Assembly (NCBI RefSeq): GCF_005405925.1
Contig: NZ_BJHV01000001.1
Location: forward strand, 4,588,001 to 4,652,000
Length of the DNA: 64,000 nt
Origin: Streptomyces antimycoticus
GTDB taxonomy: Bacteria; Actinomycetota; Actinomycetes; Streptomycetales; Streptomycetaceae
Direction: 5' to 3'
Positions 27,775-36,152 of this stretch are shown here, one piece after another. The position numbers and the translations under genes were made by a program. The notes beneath the pieces were generated by a model that saw nothing but the letters and a program-made list of their open reading frames with translations, ran no database searches and was not told the DNA's origin. The first letter of the stretch is position 1, and every line of letters begins with the position of its first letter.

Positions 27775-29127
27775 ATGCAGCACTCCAATGCGGTGAACCG
27801 GCTGAACAGACTCCCCATCTCCCGGTTTCACAAGATCACCTTGCTGGCCGTCTCGTTCGCCTACTTCTTCGAGTTCGCGGACATCAACACCTTCGCCACC
27901 ACCGCTCCCCAGCTCATCGACCTCTGGGGCATCACGGTCGACCAGATCGCCTACGTCACCTCGCTGTCGTTCGTCGGCATGTTCATCGGCTCCGTGGTCG
28001 CGAGCACCCTCGCCGACCGCTGGGGCCGCAAGAAGGCGCTGATCCACACCACGCTCTGTTTCGGGGTCTTCTCCCTGGCCTCGGCCTTCTCCTGGGACCT
28101 CGTCTCACTCAGCGTGTTCCGGGTGCTGACCTCGGCCGGGCTGTCCGCGATGACGGTCGTGGCGGTCATCTACGTCAACGAGATGTACCCGGCCGCCGTA
28201 CGCGGAAAGTTCCAGGCGTACGCGATCGTCATCGGCATCTGCGGCACCCCGGCCACCAACCTCATCGCCAGCGCCGTCGTACCGCTCAACGACTGGTCAT
28301 GGCGGCTGGTCTATCTGTGGGGCGCCGTCGGCATCCTCTTCGTCCTCTTCACCCGGCATCTGGAGGAGTCGCCCCGCTGGCACGAGAGCAGGGGCGAGTA
28401 CGACGCGGCGGAGGCGATCCTCACCGGGATCGAGACCCGGGTCGCCGCCGAGAAGGGCCCGCTCCCCGAGCCCGCGCCGCCGATCGACGAGACCCGGCCC
28501 GCCAAGGCATCGCCCCGCCTCCTCCTGCGGAAGCGCTACCTCGGGCCGACCCTGCTGCTCACGGTCCTGTGGGTGACCCAGACCATCGGCTTCTTCGGCT
28601 ACTCGAGCTGGGCGCCCACCCTGCTGGCCAAGGAAGGCTTCAGCGTCGAGAAGTCGGTCTTCTATGTGGCGCTCACCACCGTCGGCGCCCCGCTCGGCTC
28701 GTTCCTGGCCTCCCTGGTCACCGACCGCTTCGAGCGCAAATGGTGCCTGGTGGCCTTCGGCGCGGTGATCGCGCTGTGCGGTCTGCTGTACGGGCTGACC
28801 TTCAACCCGGTCCTGATCGTGGTCTTCGGCTTCCTGGTGAACCTCTTCGAGCGCGGCTACACGGCCCTGGGGTACGCCTACTCCCCCGAGCTGTTCGACA
28901 CCCGCGGCCGCTCGCTGGGCACGGGCGTCTCCTACGGGCTCGGCCGTCTCTCCAACGCCGCCGGACCGCTGATCATCGCGGCCCTCTACCACCGCACCGG
29001 CTATCAGAGCGTCTTCTACTTCATCGCCGGCACCTGGCTCCTGGGCGCCCTCATCCTGGCGGTCTTCGGCCCCCGTACCCGCCCGGCCCGTACGGCGGCG
29101 GCGGAACGGCCGCGCGCGGTCGTGTGA
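27775..29127 (+). CDS. MFS transporter, probable aromatic/dicarboxylic acid importer
   Basis: A 450-residue, 12-helix transporter of the sugar/aromatic-acid porter type. The motif between helices 2 and 3 is LADRWGRKKAL, and the sugar-porter-like ESPRWHESRG lies before the central loop. Directly downstream of the pyrone lactonase gene, it likely imports the pathway substrate. The last codons (PRAVV) lie in the first copy of a 54-bp tandem duplication, so its C-terminus may be recently altered. Confidence 0.85.
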   Translation: MQHSNAVNRLNRLPISRFHKITLLAVSFAYFFEFADINTFATTAPQLIDLWGITVDQIAYVTSLSFVGMFIGSVVASTLADRWGRKKALIHTTLCFGVFSLASAFSWDLVSLSVFRVLTSAGLSAMTVVAVIYVNEMYPAAVRGKFQAYAIVIGICGTPATNLIASAVVPLNDWSWRLVYLWGAVGILFVLFTRHLEESPRWHESRGEYDAAEAILTGIETRVAAEKGPLPEPAPPIDETRPAKASPRLLLRKRYLGPTLLLTVLWVTQTIGFFGYSSWAPTLLAKEGFSVEKSVFYVALTTVGAPLGSFLASLVTDRFERKWCLVAFGAVIALCGLLYGLTFNPVLIVVFGFLVNLFERGYTALGYAYSPELFDTRGRSLGTGVSYGLGRLSNAAGPLIIAALYHRTGYQSVFYFIAGTWLLGALILAVFGPRTRPARTAAAERPRAVV

Positions 29128-29214
29128 CGGCGGGGGGACACGGGCGGCGACGCCGTCACACGGCCGCGCGCGGTCGTGTGACGGCGGGGGGACACGGGCG
29201 GCGACGCCGTGACA
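29107..29214. repeat. 54-bp tandem duplication overlapping the MFS 3' end
   Basis: Two adjacent 54-bp copies (29107-29160 and 29161-29214) differ at one base. The first contains the MFS stop codon, the second is non-coding. Confidence 0.9.
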
Positions 29215-29320
29215 GGACGACGTGGTGACGCGGCGACGCGGTAACACGGCGACGTCGGACGTTACGTCGTCGGTCACGCGGGGGCCACGTGGGCGAAAGG
29301 ATGCGTCACACTGGTCTTCC

Positions 29321-29962
29321 GTGACCAGCCAACCGCCTTCCGCCCGTGTCGTCCTGCTCACCGGCCCCTCGGGCTCGGGAAAGTCCTCGCTCGCCGCCCG
29401 CACCGGGCTGCCCGTGCTCAACCTCGACGACTTCTACAAGGAGGACGGCGACCCGACGCTCCCCCAACTCGCCGACGGCGGGGGCGCCGACTGGGACTCG
29501 CCAGGCTCCTGGGACGCGGACGCGGCGGTCGCGGCAATCGAGACGCTCTGCCGTACGTCACGGACGACCGTGCCGCTGTACGACATCGCCACCAGCTCCC
29601 GCGTCGGCGAGGAGACGCTGGACATCGGGCGGGCGCCGCTGTTCATCGCCGAGGGGGTCTTCGCCGCCGACATCATCGCGCGCTGCGCCGATCTCGGGGT
29701 GCTCGCGGACGCGCTCTGTCTGCGCGGCCGTCCGTCCACCACCTTCCGGCGTCGGCTGCTGCGCGATCTGCGGGAGGGCCGTAAGCCCCCGCACTATCTG
29801 CTGCGGCGCGGCTGGCGGCTGATGCGCGCGGAGCGCGGGATCGTGGCCCGGCAGACGGCGCTGGGCGCGTACGCGTGCGGCAAGGGCACGGCGATGGGCC
29901 GGATAGCGGCCGCGACGGCCGGAGGGCAGGTCCCCGCCTCCGGCCAGAAGGCGTCCGTATAA
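29321..29962 (+). CDS. Uridine kinase-like P-loop protein
   Basis: A 213-residue protein starting VTSQPPSARVVLLTGPSGSGKSSLAAR, with the Walker A GPSGSGKS and a following NLDDFY typical of uridine/phosphoribulokinase-type kinases. GTG at 29321 gives the expected short N-terminus, and a CACACT element eight bases upstream suggests a leaderless start. Uridine phosphorylation fits the nucleoside setting, but the substrate is unproven. Confidence 0.85.
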   Translation: MTSQPPSARVVLLTGPSGSGKSSLAARTGLPVLNLDDFYKEDGDPTLPQLADGGGADWDSPGSWDADAAVAAIETLCRTSRTTVPLYDIATSSRVGEETLDIGRAPLFIAEGVFAADIIARCADLGVLADALCLRGRPSTTFRRRLLRDLREGRKPPHYLLRRGWRLMRAERGIVARQTALGAYACGKGTAMGRIAAATAGGQVPASGQKASV

Positions 29963-29982
29963 CGAAAAAGGGCGTGAGAAAA

Positions 29983-30026
29983 GGCGCGAGGCCGGACAAT
30001 CCCCCTCGGATGTCCGGCCTCGCGCC
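29983..30026. terminator. Bidirectional terminator between the kinase gene and sigQ
   Basis: A perfect 16-bp stem (GGCGCGAGGCCGGACA at 29983-29998 with its complement at 30011-30026). It is followed by TTT on the plus strand and by TTTTCTC on the minus strand. Confidence 0.9.
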
Positions 30027-30117
30027 TGTTTCCCCCGTACTCCCCCGATTTCTTGTTCCCCTCCCGTTTCCCCCACCTTCCCCCGTCTTCCCCCGTTTTC
30101 CCCCGATTTCCCCCCGC
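30027..30117. repeat. TTCCCCCG repeats; G-runs on the sigQ transcript strand
   Basis: About nine C-runs of four to six bases spaced by 3-6 mostly T bases. On the minus strand, which is the 3' untranslated region of sigQ, this reads as repeated GGGGGAAAAC and can form G-quadruplexes. Similar runs lie inside the sigQ N-terminal coding part at 30697-30755. Confidence 0.75.
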
Positions 30118-30137
30118 CTTCGGTCGTCCCGCCGCCG

Positions 30138-30919
30138 TCAGGCGACCAGTTCGCCGAAGGACTCCTCCTGGTCACGGCCGAAGCTGAGGGACTCGTCCTC
30201 GCGCAGCCGGCGCAGCGAGCGCCAGATGCTGCTTTTGACCGTTCCGACGCTGATGTTCAGGATGTCCGCGATTTCCGGATCCGTCCGGCCCTCGTAGTAG
30301 CGCAGCACCAGCATCGTGCGCTGCAGCTCGGGCAGCCGGGCCAGGGCCTGCCACAGCACGGCGCGCAGCTCGGTGCCGCGCATCGCGTCATGGTCGCCCA
30401 CCGTCTCCGGCAGCTCCTCCGTCGGGTACTCGTTGAGCTTGCGCCGACGCCAGGCGCTGATGTGCAGATTGGTCATGGTGCGGCGCAGATAGCCGCCGAC
30501 CGCCGCCTTGTCGCTGATCCGGTCCCAGGCCCGGTAGGTCGAGAACAGCGCGCTCTGCAGCAGGTCCTCGGCCTCGAAGCGGTCACCGGTCAGGTGGTAG
30601 GCGGTTGCGTACAGGGAGGCGCGGCGCTCCTGGACATAGGCGGTGAACTCCGCCTCCGACGCGGTGCGCCGCTCCCCCTCTGCCTCCCTGTACGAGCTTC
30701 CCCCGTGTCCCCCCGGTCCCCCGTTTTCCCCCCGAGGCCGTGACCGGCCTCCTTCTCCCCCGTGATCGCGTCAATGGCCACCATGTAAGGAGGCCGCTGA
30801 CGCCCGGCGCCGCGAGCGCACCCCCGCCCGCTCACGGCACCGGACTTCTCGTTGCCCCGGCCGGTGTCGTGGAGGCGCGTGCGAACTGCGCTGGTGTTCG
30901 TGAAGTGCAGTGTGCTCAT
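30138..30919 (-). CDS. sigQ: ECF sigma factor SigQ (SigE subfamily, frameshifted)
   Basis: Region 2 reads EFTAYVQERRASLYATAYHL and then TGDRFEAEDLLQSALF. Region 4 ends with EIADILNISVGTVKSSIWRSLRRL, the DNA-binding helix pair. The start is ATG at 30919 (MSTLHFTNTSAV) behind a G-rich site. The N-terminal ~90 residues are low-complexity, encoded by G-runs. One base must be gained between about 30665 and 30735 to join them to region 2. It is divergent from afsQ1 with an AfsQ1 box between. In S. coelicolor sigQ is a target of AfsQ1 and opposes its antibiotic-activating effect (known). Confidence 0.9.
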
Positions 30920-31034
30920 TTCGCGCCCCCCGTCGGTGGAGCCTGATCGGTCTGCTGGCTGCCCCGGCCGGTGGCGTTCCGCCCGGTGCACAGAAGACTT
31001 TGCCGGGTCAGTTTCATGGGGCTGTCTGTCGACT

Positions 31035-31050
31035 GTCACAGGCTCGTCAC
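31035..31050. promoter_or_regulatory. AfsQ1-binding box
   Basis: GTCAC-N6-GTCAC exactly fits the published AfsQ1 consensus GTNAC-N6-GTNAC and lies 116 bp upstream of the sigQ start, in the sigQ-afsQ1 gap, where AfsQ1 and GlnR are known to bind in S. coelicolor. Confidence 0.8.
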
Positions 31051-31401
31051 AGGCGATCGGACCGATAAACCGTTCCTAAGGACTGAGCGGCAGTGAGTCC
31101 TGTTGCCAGGGCAGTTGCTCAGCCGCGTGCGCCGAACGGTGTTGGGCACGCTGGTCATCCACGCAGCGTCCGTCTCGGAGACCCGCAGTCGGTCCCGGAC
31201 AGCCACCCCAGCCGGGCCAGGCACCACGAACAGCGCCTTCACCTTTCGCTGCTCGCCCACCCGCCCCCCCTTGTCGCGCCGCCGGAGATCCTGTCGCCGC
31301 ACTCAACGAACCACGCCCGCGAAGGTCACCCATTCGACATACGAACTTCCATTCCGACCGCGGAAACCCCGCCGCGCTCAGACCGGAAGCCAAGGGAGCC
31401 G

Positions 31402-31500
31402 ATGCTCACTCGTACTCGCCCAATCACGCTCGTAGACGGTCCAGCAGCAGCTCCCTACGCCCTGACGGTCGAACTACAGGCCCCTTGTAGGCCAGAATGA
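31402..31500 (+). CDS. Possible leader ORF upstream of afsQ1 (32 aa)
   Basis: ATG at 31402 is preceded by AAGGGAG at good spacing. The ORF reads MLTRTRPITLVDGP... and ends at a TGA overlapping the afsQ1 ATG (ATGA). afsQ1 itself has only a weak ribosome site, so coupled translation is possible. No homology known to me, and chance cannot be excluded. Confidence 0.35.
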   Translation: MLTRTRPITLVDGPAAAPYALTVELQAPCRPE

Positions 31501-32180
31501 CCAACGTGCCTTTCCTGTTGCTGATCGAGGACGACGACGCCATCCGCACGGCCCTCGAACTCTCTCTGTCCCGCCAGGGCCACCGTGTGGCGACCGCGGC
31601 GACGGGCGAGGACGGCCTGAAACTGCTGCGTGAGCAGCGGCCGGATCTGATCGTGCTCGATGTGATGCTGCCCGGGATCGACGGCTTCGAGGTGTGCCGC
31701 CGGATCCGCCGTACCGACCAGTTGCCGATCATCCTGCTGACCGCGCGCAGCGATGACATCGACGTCGTCGTGGGCCTGGAGTCCGGCGCCGACGACTATG
31801 TGGTCAAACCCGTCCAGGGCCGGGTGCTGGACGCCCGGATCCGCGCGGTTCTGCGGCGTGGCGAGCGGGAGGCCAACGACTCCGCGGCCTTCGGCAGTCT
31901 GCTGATCGACCGCGCGGCCATGACGGTCACCAAGAACGGCGAGGATCTGCAGCTCACCCCCACCGAGCTGCGGCTTCTGCTGGAGCTCAGCCGCCGGCCG
32001 GGGCAGGCGCTGTCCCGGCAGCAGCTGCTGCGGCTGGTCTGGGAGCACGACTACCTCGGCGACTCACGGCTGGTCGACGCATGCGTACAGCGCCTGCGCG
32101 CGAAGGTGGAGGACGTCCCGTCGTCGCCGACGCTGATCCGTACGGTGCGCGGGGTCGGATACCGGCTGGACGCGCCATAG
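31497..32180 (+). CDS. afsQ1: Response regulator AfsQ1 (OmpR/PhoB family)
   Basis: The receiver domain has the acidic pocket EDDD at 11-14, phospho-acceptor D55 (LIVLDVMLPGIDG; D52 if counted from the GTG at codon 4, as in S. coelicolor) and K104-region KPVQ. The C-terminal winged helix ends RTVRGVGYRLDAP. It activates antibiotic genes and represses parts of nitrogen metabolism in response to nitrogen/amino-acid signals (known for S. coelicolor). ATG at 31497 or the GTG at codon 4 may be used. The gene ends in TAG overlapping a GTG that opens the 90-bp repeat array. Confidence 0.95.
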   Translation: MTNVPFLLLIEDDDAIRTALELSLSRQGHRVATAATGEDGLKLLREQRPDLIVLDVMLPGIDGFEVCRRIRRTDQLPIILLTARSDDIDVVVGLESGADDYVVKPVQGRVLDARIRAVLRRGEREANDSAAFGSLLIDRAAMTVTKNGEDLQLTPTELRLLLELSRRPGQALSRQQLLRLVWEHDYLGDSRLVDACVQRLRAKVEDVPSSPTLIRTVRGVGYRLDAP

Positions 32181-32540
32181 TGAGCGACGCACGTGCGGCC
32201 ACCCGCCCGCAGCCGACGACGACACCCGCACCCTCGCCGCACGGGCGGAGAAGCGAGCAAACCGGCACAGTGAGCGACGCACGTGCGGCCACCCGCCCGC
32301 AGCCGACGACGACACCCGCACCCTCGCCGCACGGGCGGAGAAGCGAGCAAACCGGCACAGCGAGCGACGCACGTGCGGCCACCCGCCCGCAGCCGACGAC
32401 GACACCCGCACCCTCGCCGCACGGGCGGAGAAGCGAGCAAACCGGCACAGCGAGCGACGCACGTGCGGCCACCCGCCCGCAGCCGACGACGACACCCGCA
32501 CCCTCGCCGCACGGGCGGAGAAGCGAGCAAACCGGCACAG
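32181..32540. repeat. Four 90-bp tandem repeats between afsQ1 and afsQ2
   Basis: Copies begin at 32181, 32271, 32361 and 32451 and are identical except at their first base (T,T,C,C). Ninety is divisible by three, so frames stay open. From the GTG overlapping the afsQ1 stop one would read a 135-residue product with four 30-residue units (SDARAATRPQPTTTPAPS, then PHGRRSEQTGT). No ribosome site supports its translation. The array separates genes I expect to be adjacent. Confidence 0.95.
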
Positions 32541-32592
32541 CGGGGACGATGCGTGGTGCGCGCGGGGGCGGAGACGTACGGAGTTGAGCGCA

Positions 32593-34260
32593 GTGAGCGA
32601 TGAGCCCGGTCGGGCCCGGGGCTGGGCCGCGGGGCTCTTGCGGTGGTTCAGCCTCCGGCTGCGGCTGATGCTGGTCTTCGGCCTGGTGGCGCTGACCGCC
32701 GCCGTGTCCGCGTCGGCCATCGCGTACTGGCTGAACCGTGACGCAGTGCTGACCCGTACCCAGGACGCGGCGCTGGACGAGTTCCGTAAATCGCTGAAGG
32801 ACGACACCGACCCGCTGCCCTCGGTCCCGACCTGTTCCGAATTGCGGGACGCCGCGGGTCGTATGGCGGACAACACCCAGAAGTACGAGGTGCTGCTGAT
32901 CACCCGGACCCGGGATGCCGGAAGCTGTCCGGCCGCCTCGGACAAGGGCCTGTTCACCCTCGACGCGGTGCCCGCGTCCCTGCGGCGCGCGGTGGACCAG
33001 AAGCGCCCGGTGGGCAAGGGGAACACCTCCCCGTACCACCTCTACTGGCAGCGGATCACGCTGGACGGCACCCCGTATCTGGTCGGCGGGGCCAAGGTGA
33101 ACGGCGGCGGGCCGACCGGCTACATGCTCAAGTCCCTGGACACCGAGCGCCAGGATCTGAACTCCCTGGCCTGGTCGCTGGGGATCGCCACCGGGCTCGC
33201 GCTGATCGGCGCCGCGCTGCTGGCGCAGGCCGCCGCGGCCACGGTGCTGCGGCCGGTGCAGCGGCTCGGGGAGGCGGCGTACCGGCTGGGCGAGGGGCAT
33301 CTGGACACCCGGCTGCAGGTCTCGGGCTCCGATGAGCTGGCCAATCTCTCCCACACCTTCAACCGGGCGGCGGAGCGGCTGCAGAAGCGGGTGGCGGAGC
33401 TGTCCGCGCGGGAGGCGTCCAGCCGGCGCTTCGTCGCGGACATGTCGCATGAGCTGCGGACCCCGCTCACCGCGATCACGGCCGTCTCCGAGGTGCTGGA
33501 GGAGGAGGCCGACTCGCTCGACCCGATGATCGCTCCGGCGGTGCAGCTCGTGGTGAGCGAGACCCGGCGGCTGAACGACCTGGTGGAGAACCTGATGGAG
33601 GTGACCCGCTTCGACGCGGGCACGGCCCGGCTGGTGCTCGACGATGTCGATGTCGCCGACCAGGTGACGGCGTGCATCGACGCCCGCGCCTGGCTGGACG
33701 CGGTGGAGCTGGACGCGGCGCGCGGGATCGTGGCCCGGCTGGATCCCCGGCGGCTGGATGTGATCCTGGCGAATCTGATCGGGAACGCGCTCAAGCACGG
33801 CGGCTCGCCGGTGCGGGTCTCGGTGCGCACCGACGGCGATGAGCTGCTGATCAAGGTCCGGGACCACGGTCCCGGCATCCCCGAAGATGTGCTGCCGCAT
33901 GTCTTCGACCGGTTCTACAAGGCGAGCGCGTCCCGCCCGCGCTCGGAGGGCAGCGGGCTCGGGCTGTCGATCGCGATGGAGAACGCCCATATCCACGGCG
34001 GCGACATCAGCGCCGCGAACTCCCCGGAGGGCGGGGCCGTCTTCACACTGCGGCTGCCGATGGACGCCTCCCGGATCGCCTCCGACGAGGCCGCGGACGA
34101 GCTCGGCGATCTCGACGATCTCGACCGCGAGGGCGCCGCCGAGGGCGAGCGCGACGACGGCGACAGGGCCAGGGGCAAGGGCAAGGGCAGGACCTGGGGC
34201 AAGGGCAAGGGCGGGAATTCGGCCAGGGGCACGGGCCGGAACGAGGAGGGCAGGCCATGA
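32593..34260 (+). CDS. afsQ2: Sensor histidine kinase AfsQ2
   Basis: Two membrane helices (about 24-47 and 192-215) flank an extracellular sensor region with two Cys. HAMP, dimerisation/phosphorylation domain (H286 in DMSHELRTPLTA) and ATPase follow, with N box NLIGNALKHG, G1 DHGPGIP and G2 GSGLGLSIA. It phosphorylates AfsQ1. GTG at 32593 with GGAG nine bases before is preferred over TTG at 32584. The C-terminal ~60 residues are a charged, Gly/Lys-rich tail (GKGKGRTWGKGKGG) that looks like low-complexity expansion. It overlaps the next gene by ATGA. Confidence 0.93.
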   Translation: MSDEPGRARGWAAGLLRWFSLRLRLMLVFGLVALTAAVSASAIAYWLNRDAVLTRTQDAALDEFRKSLKDDTDPLPSVPTCSELRDAAGRMADNTQKYEVLLITRTRDAGSCPAASDKGLFTLDAVPASLRRAVDQKRPVGKGNTSPYHLYWQRITLDGTPYLVGGAKVNGGGPTGYMLKSLDTERQDLNSLAWSLGIATGLALIGAALLAQAAAATVLRPVQRLGEAAYRLGEGHLDTRLQVSGSDELANLSHTFNRAAERLQKRVAELSAREASSRRFVADMSHELRTPLTAITAVSEVLEEEADSLDPMIAPAVQLVVSETRRLNDLVENLMEVTRFDAGTARLVLDDVDVADQVTACIDARAWLDAVELDAARGIVARLDPRRLDVILANLIGNALKHGGSPVRVSVRTDGDELLIKVRDHGPGIPEDVLPHVFDRFYKASASRPRSEGSGLGLSIAMENAHIHGGDISAANSPEGGAVFTLRLPMDASRIASDEAADELGDLDDLDREGAAEGERDDGDRARGKGKGRTWGKGKGGNSARGTGRNEEGRP

Positions 34261-34874
34261 GCGCGCGGTGGAGCCAGTCGGCGGCCGCTCTTCTGCTGGC
34301 CGGCGCGGTCGCCCTGCTGGCGGCCGGCTGCGGCATACGCGGCACCTCGGTGCCGGTGGACGCCGGGGCCGCGCCCTCGCGGGCGTCCTGCCGGGCGCCC
34401 GAGTCGGAGCGGGCCGCCGAGGGGATGAGCCGGGGCTCCGTACGGATCTATCTGCTGTGCTCCTCGCGGATCCTGTCGGTGAGCCGGACGACCCGGCAGG
34501 GCGACGAGAAGACGTCCCCGGAGCCGGTGCGGGTCGCCCAGGCGCTGCTGGAGCAGTTGCGGCTGCCGCCGACGGCGGCCGAGGCGGCGGCCGGGTTCTC
34601 CACGGCGGTCGAGGACTGGGTGGAGATCTCCGGTCCGGCCAAGGACGACCCGGACAGCGCGCTGCGGCTGAGCCGGCCGCCGGAGGAGATCCAGTCCCTG
34701 GCGCTCGCGCAGATCGTCTGCACTCTCGCGGACACCACGGTGGCCGGGGATGACGGCAAGGTGGTGCTCGGCGGCCCGGACAGCCAGCGGGATCCGCTCA
34801 AGGCGTACCAGTGCACCGAGGAGATGCGCCGCAACCCCATGATCGCGGTCAACTCCGGGGTCCTGGTCTCCTGA
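34257..34874 (+). CDS. Secreted lipoprotein of the afsQ operon
   Basis: A 205-residue protein with a signal peptide ending in the lipobox LLAAGC (Cys at about 25). The rest is GerMN-like in layout (SVRIYLLCSSRILSVSRTT..., ALLEQLRLPPTAAEAAAGFSTAV), suggesting an extracellular ligand-binding domain. It overlaps afsQ2 by four bases, so it probably works with the sensor, for example by modulating its input (inference). The equivalent S. coelicolor gene is co-located with afsQ2. Confidence 0.85.
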   Translation: MSARWSQSAAALLLAGAVALLAAGCGIRGTSVPVDAGAAPSRASCRAPESERAAEGMSRGSVRIYLLCSSRILSVSRTTRQGDEKTSPEPVRVAQALLEQLRLPPTAAEAAAGFSTAVEDWVEISGPAKDDPDSALRLSRPPEEIQSLALAQIVCTLADTTVAGDDGKVVLGGPDSQRDPLKAYQCTEEMRRNPMIAVNSGVLVS

Positions 34875-34987
34875 TTCGTTACCTGCCGGTACCGCCTCGT
34901 CCCAGGTCGGCGACTTGTCGGTAACAAGGTGCTGACCAGCGGGGTGCGGGCGGAACCACGACCCCCGCGGGCGGCGTCCTGATTTTC

Positions 34988-35563
34988 GTGCAGGGTCCCT
35001 TCGGCCGCAGGGCCGCCTTTCGCTACCGCGTCGCGGGCTTCGTCCTCCTCGTCGCACATCTCGCGTTCGTCTGCTGGCTGACCCTGCGACCGACCAACGT
35101 GCCCTGGGTGTCCGCCGCGACCCTCGAACCGCTGGCCACCATCCGCGCCGATCTGGCGCTCAGCCCCTGGGAGGCGGTCCGTTCCATCGGAGGCGGGCTG
35201 CTGCTGCTCGCGCCGCTGGGGGTGCTGCTGCCGCTGGCCGGGGGCCGGGTGGAGGCGTATCCGCTGGCCTCGCTGGCCCGTACGGCCTTCAGCGGGGCGA
35301 TGGCGGCCCTGGGGGTGGCGCTGCTGCGCAGCGAGATGACCGGGCAGATCATGAACGTGGACTCGGTGCTGCTGAACACCGTCGGGGTCGCCCTCGCGCA
35401 CGTACTGGTGGTCCCCGCCGTCCGGACGCGGCTCCGCCGTCGGGCTGACCGGGGCCGGGCCGCGCCCCTCCCCCGGGACGACGGCGCCCTGGCCCCGACC
35501 CCGACGATTCCCAGGGTCGGGATCGCACCGTGGAGCGACGTCTCCTCCAGCACGCGGACATAG
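34988..35563 (+). CDS. VanZ-like membrane protein
   Basis: A 191-residue protein with about four hydrophobic helices (11-31, 66-88, 97-117, 122-142) and the VanZ-type NVDSVLLNTVGVALAH segment, then a polar tail. VanZ-family proteins affect teicoplanin susceptibility in some hosts, but the function here is unknown. GTG at 34988 has no strong ribosome site. Confidence 0.75.
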   Translation: MQGPFGRRAAFRYRVAGFVLLVAHLAFVCWLTLRPTNVPWVSAATLEPLATIRADLALSPWEAVRSIGGGLLLLAPLGVLLPLAGGRVEAYPLASLARTAFSGAMAALGVALLRSEMTGQIMNVDSVLLNTVGVALAHVLVVPAVRTRLRRRADRGRAAPLPRDDGALAPTPTIPRVGIAPWSDVSSSTRT

Positions 35564-35624
35564 CGTTGAGTCCATCGGGAACTTGGCTCTTCCCGAGCCC
35601 ACTCGACGAGGAGGAGTCCCCATC

Positions 35625-35828
35625 ATGAGCGCACCGCTGGTCCGCCCCCGCCACGAGAAGAAGATCGCCGGTGTCTGCGCGGGTCTCGCCCGGCGCTTCG
35701 GGACCACCCCGACGACGATGCGGGTGCTCTTCGTGGTCTCGTGTCTGCTGCCGGGGCCGCAGTTCCTGCTCTATCTCGCGCTGTGGTTCCTGCTTCCCGC
35801 GGAGGACGCCTACCGCGAGGCGTGGTGA
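35625..35828 (+). CDS. PspC-domain protein
   Basis: A 67-residue protein, KKIAGVCAGLARRFGTTPTTMRVLF, with the PspC signature and one hydrophobic helix (about 34-55). GGAGGAGT precedes the ATG. PspC proteins take part in envelope-stress responses. A free-standing short form like this is common in actinobacteria. Confidence 0.85.
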   Translation: MSAPLVRPRHEKKIAGVCAGLARRFGTTPTTMRVLFVVSCLLPGPQFLLYLALWFLLPAEDAYREAW

Positions 35829-35843
35829 CCCTGGCAAACGGAA

Positions 35844-35884
35844 CGGCCGGGCCGCACACCCCATCGGGATGTGCGGCCCGGCCG
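35844..35884. terminator. Bidirectional hairpin
   Basis: Perfect 15-bp arms (CGGCCGGGCCGCACA at 35844-35858, complement at 35870-35884) between convergent genes. Confidence 0.85.
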
Positions 35885-35900
35885 TGTGCCCAGGCGGAGA

Positions 35901-36152
35901 TCAGCCCAGCTTGATGAGGTTGCTGGTCGGCAGACCTTGCAGCGGGAGCTGACCCAGCATGCCCTGGCCGGGCTTGGCCTGGGGGGCGGGCTTTCCGGGC
36001 TGGGCGGCGGGCTGCCCCGGGGCGGCGACACGGCCCGCGGAGCCGCCCGGGACCGGCGCGCTGGGGGCCGCGGACGCGGCGCTGCCTCCGGTGATGACGG
36101 CGACGGCGCCGAGGGCAATGACACCGAGAGTCTTGAGCGTTCCCTGCTTCAT
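35901..36152 (-). CDS. Small secreted Pro/Gln-rich protein
   Basis: An 83-residue protein with a typical signal peptide (MKQGTLKTLGVIALGAVAVI, then TGGSAASA-AP, cleavage about 28). The mature part is Pro/Gln/Ala-rich and ends LPLQGLPTSNLIKLG. AAGGA precedes the ATG. No known family. The shape suggests a secreted surface or wall-associated small protein. Confidence 0.65.
   Translation of the reverse strand: MKQGTLKTLGVIALGAVAVITGGSAASAAPSAPVPGGSAGRVAAPGQPAAQPGKPAPQAKPGQGMLGQLPLQGLPTSNLIKLG

Noticed and set aside
32181..32540. CRISPR array
   Set aside because: The 90-bp units are contiguous and identical, with no spacers and no cas genes.
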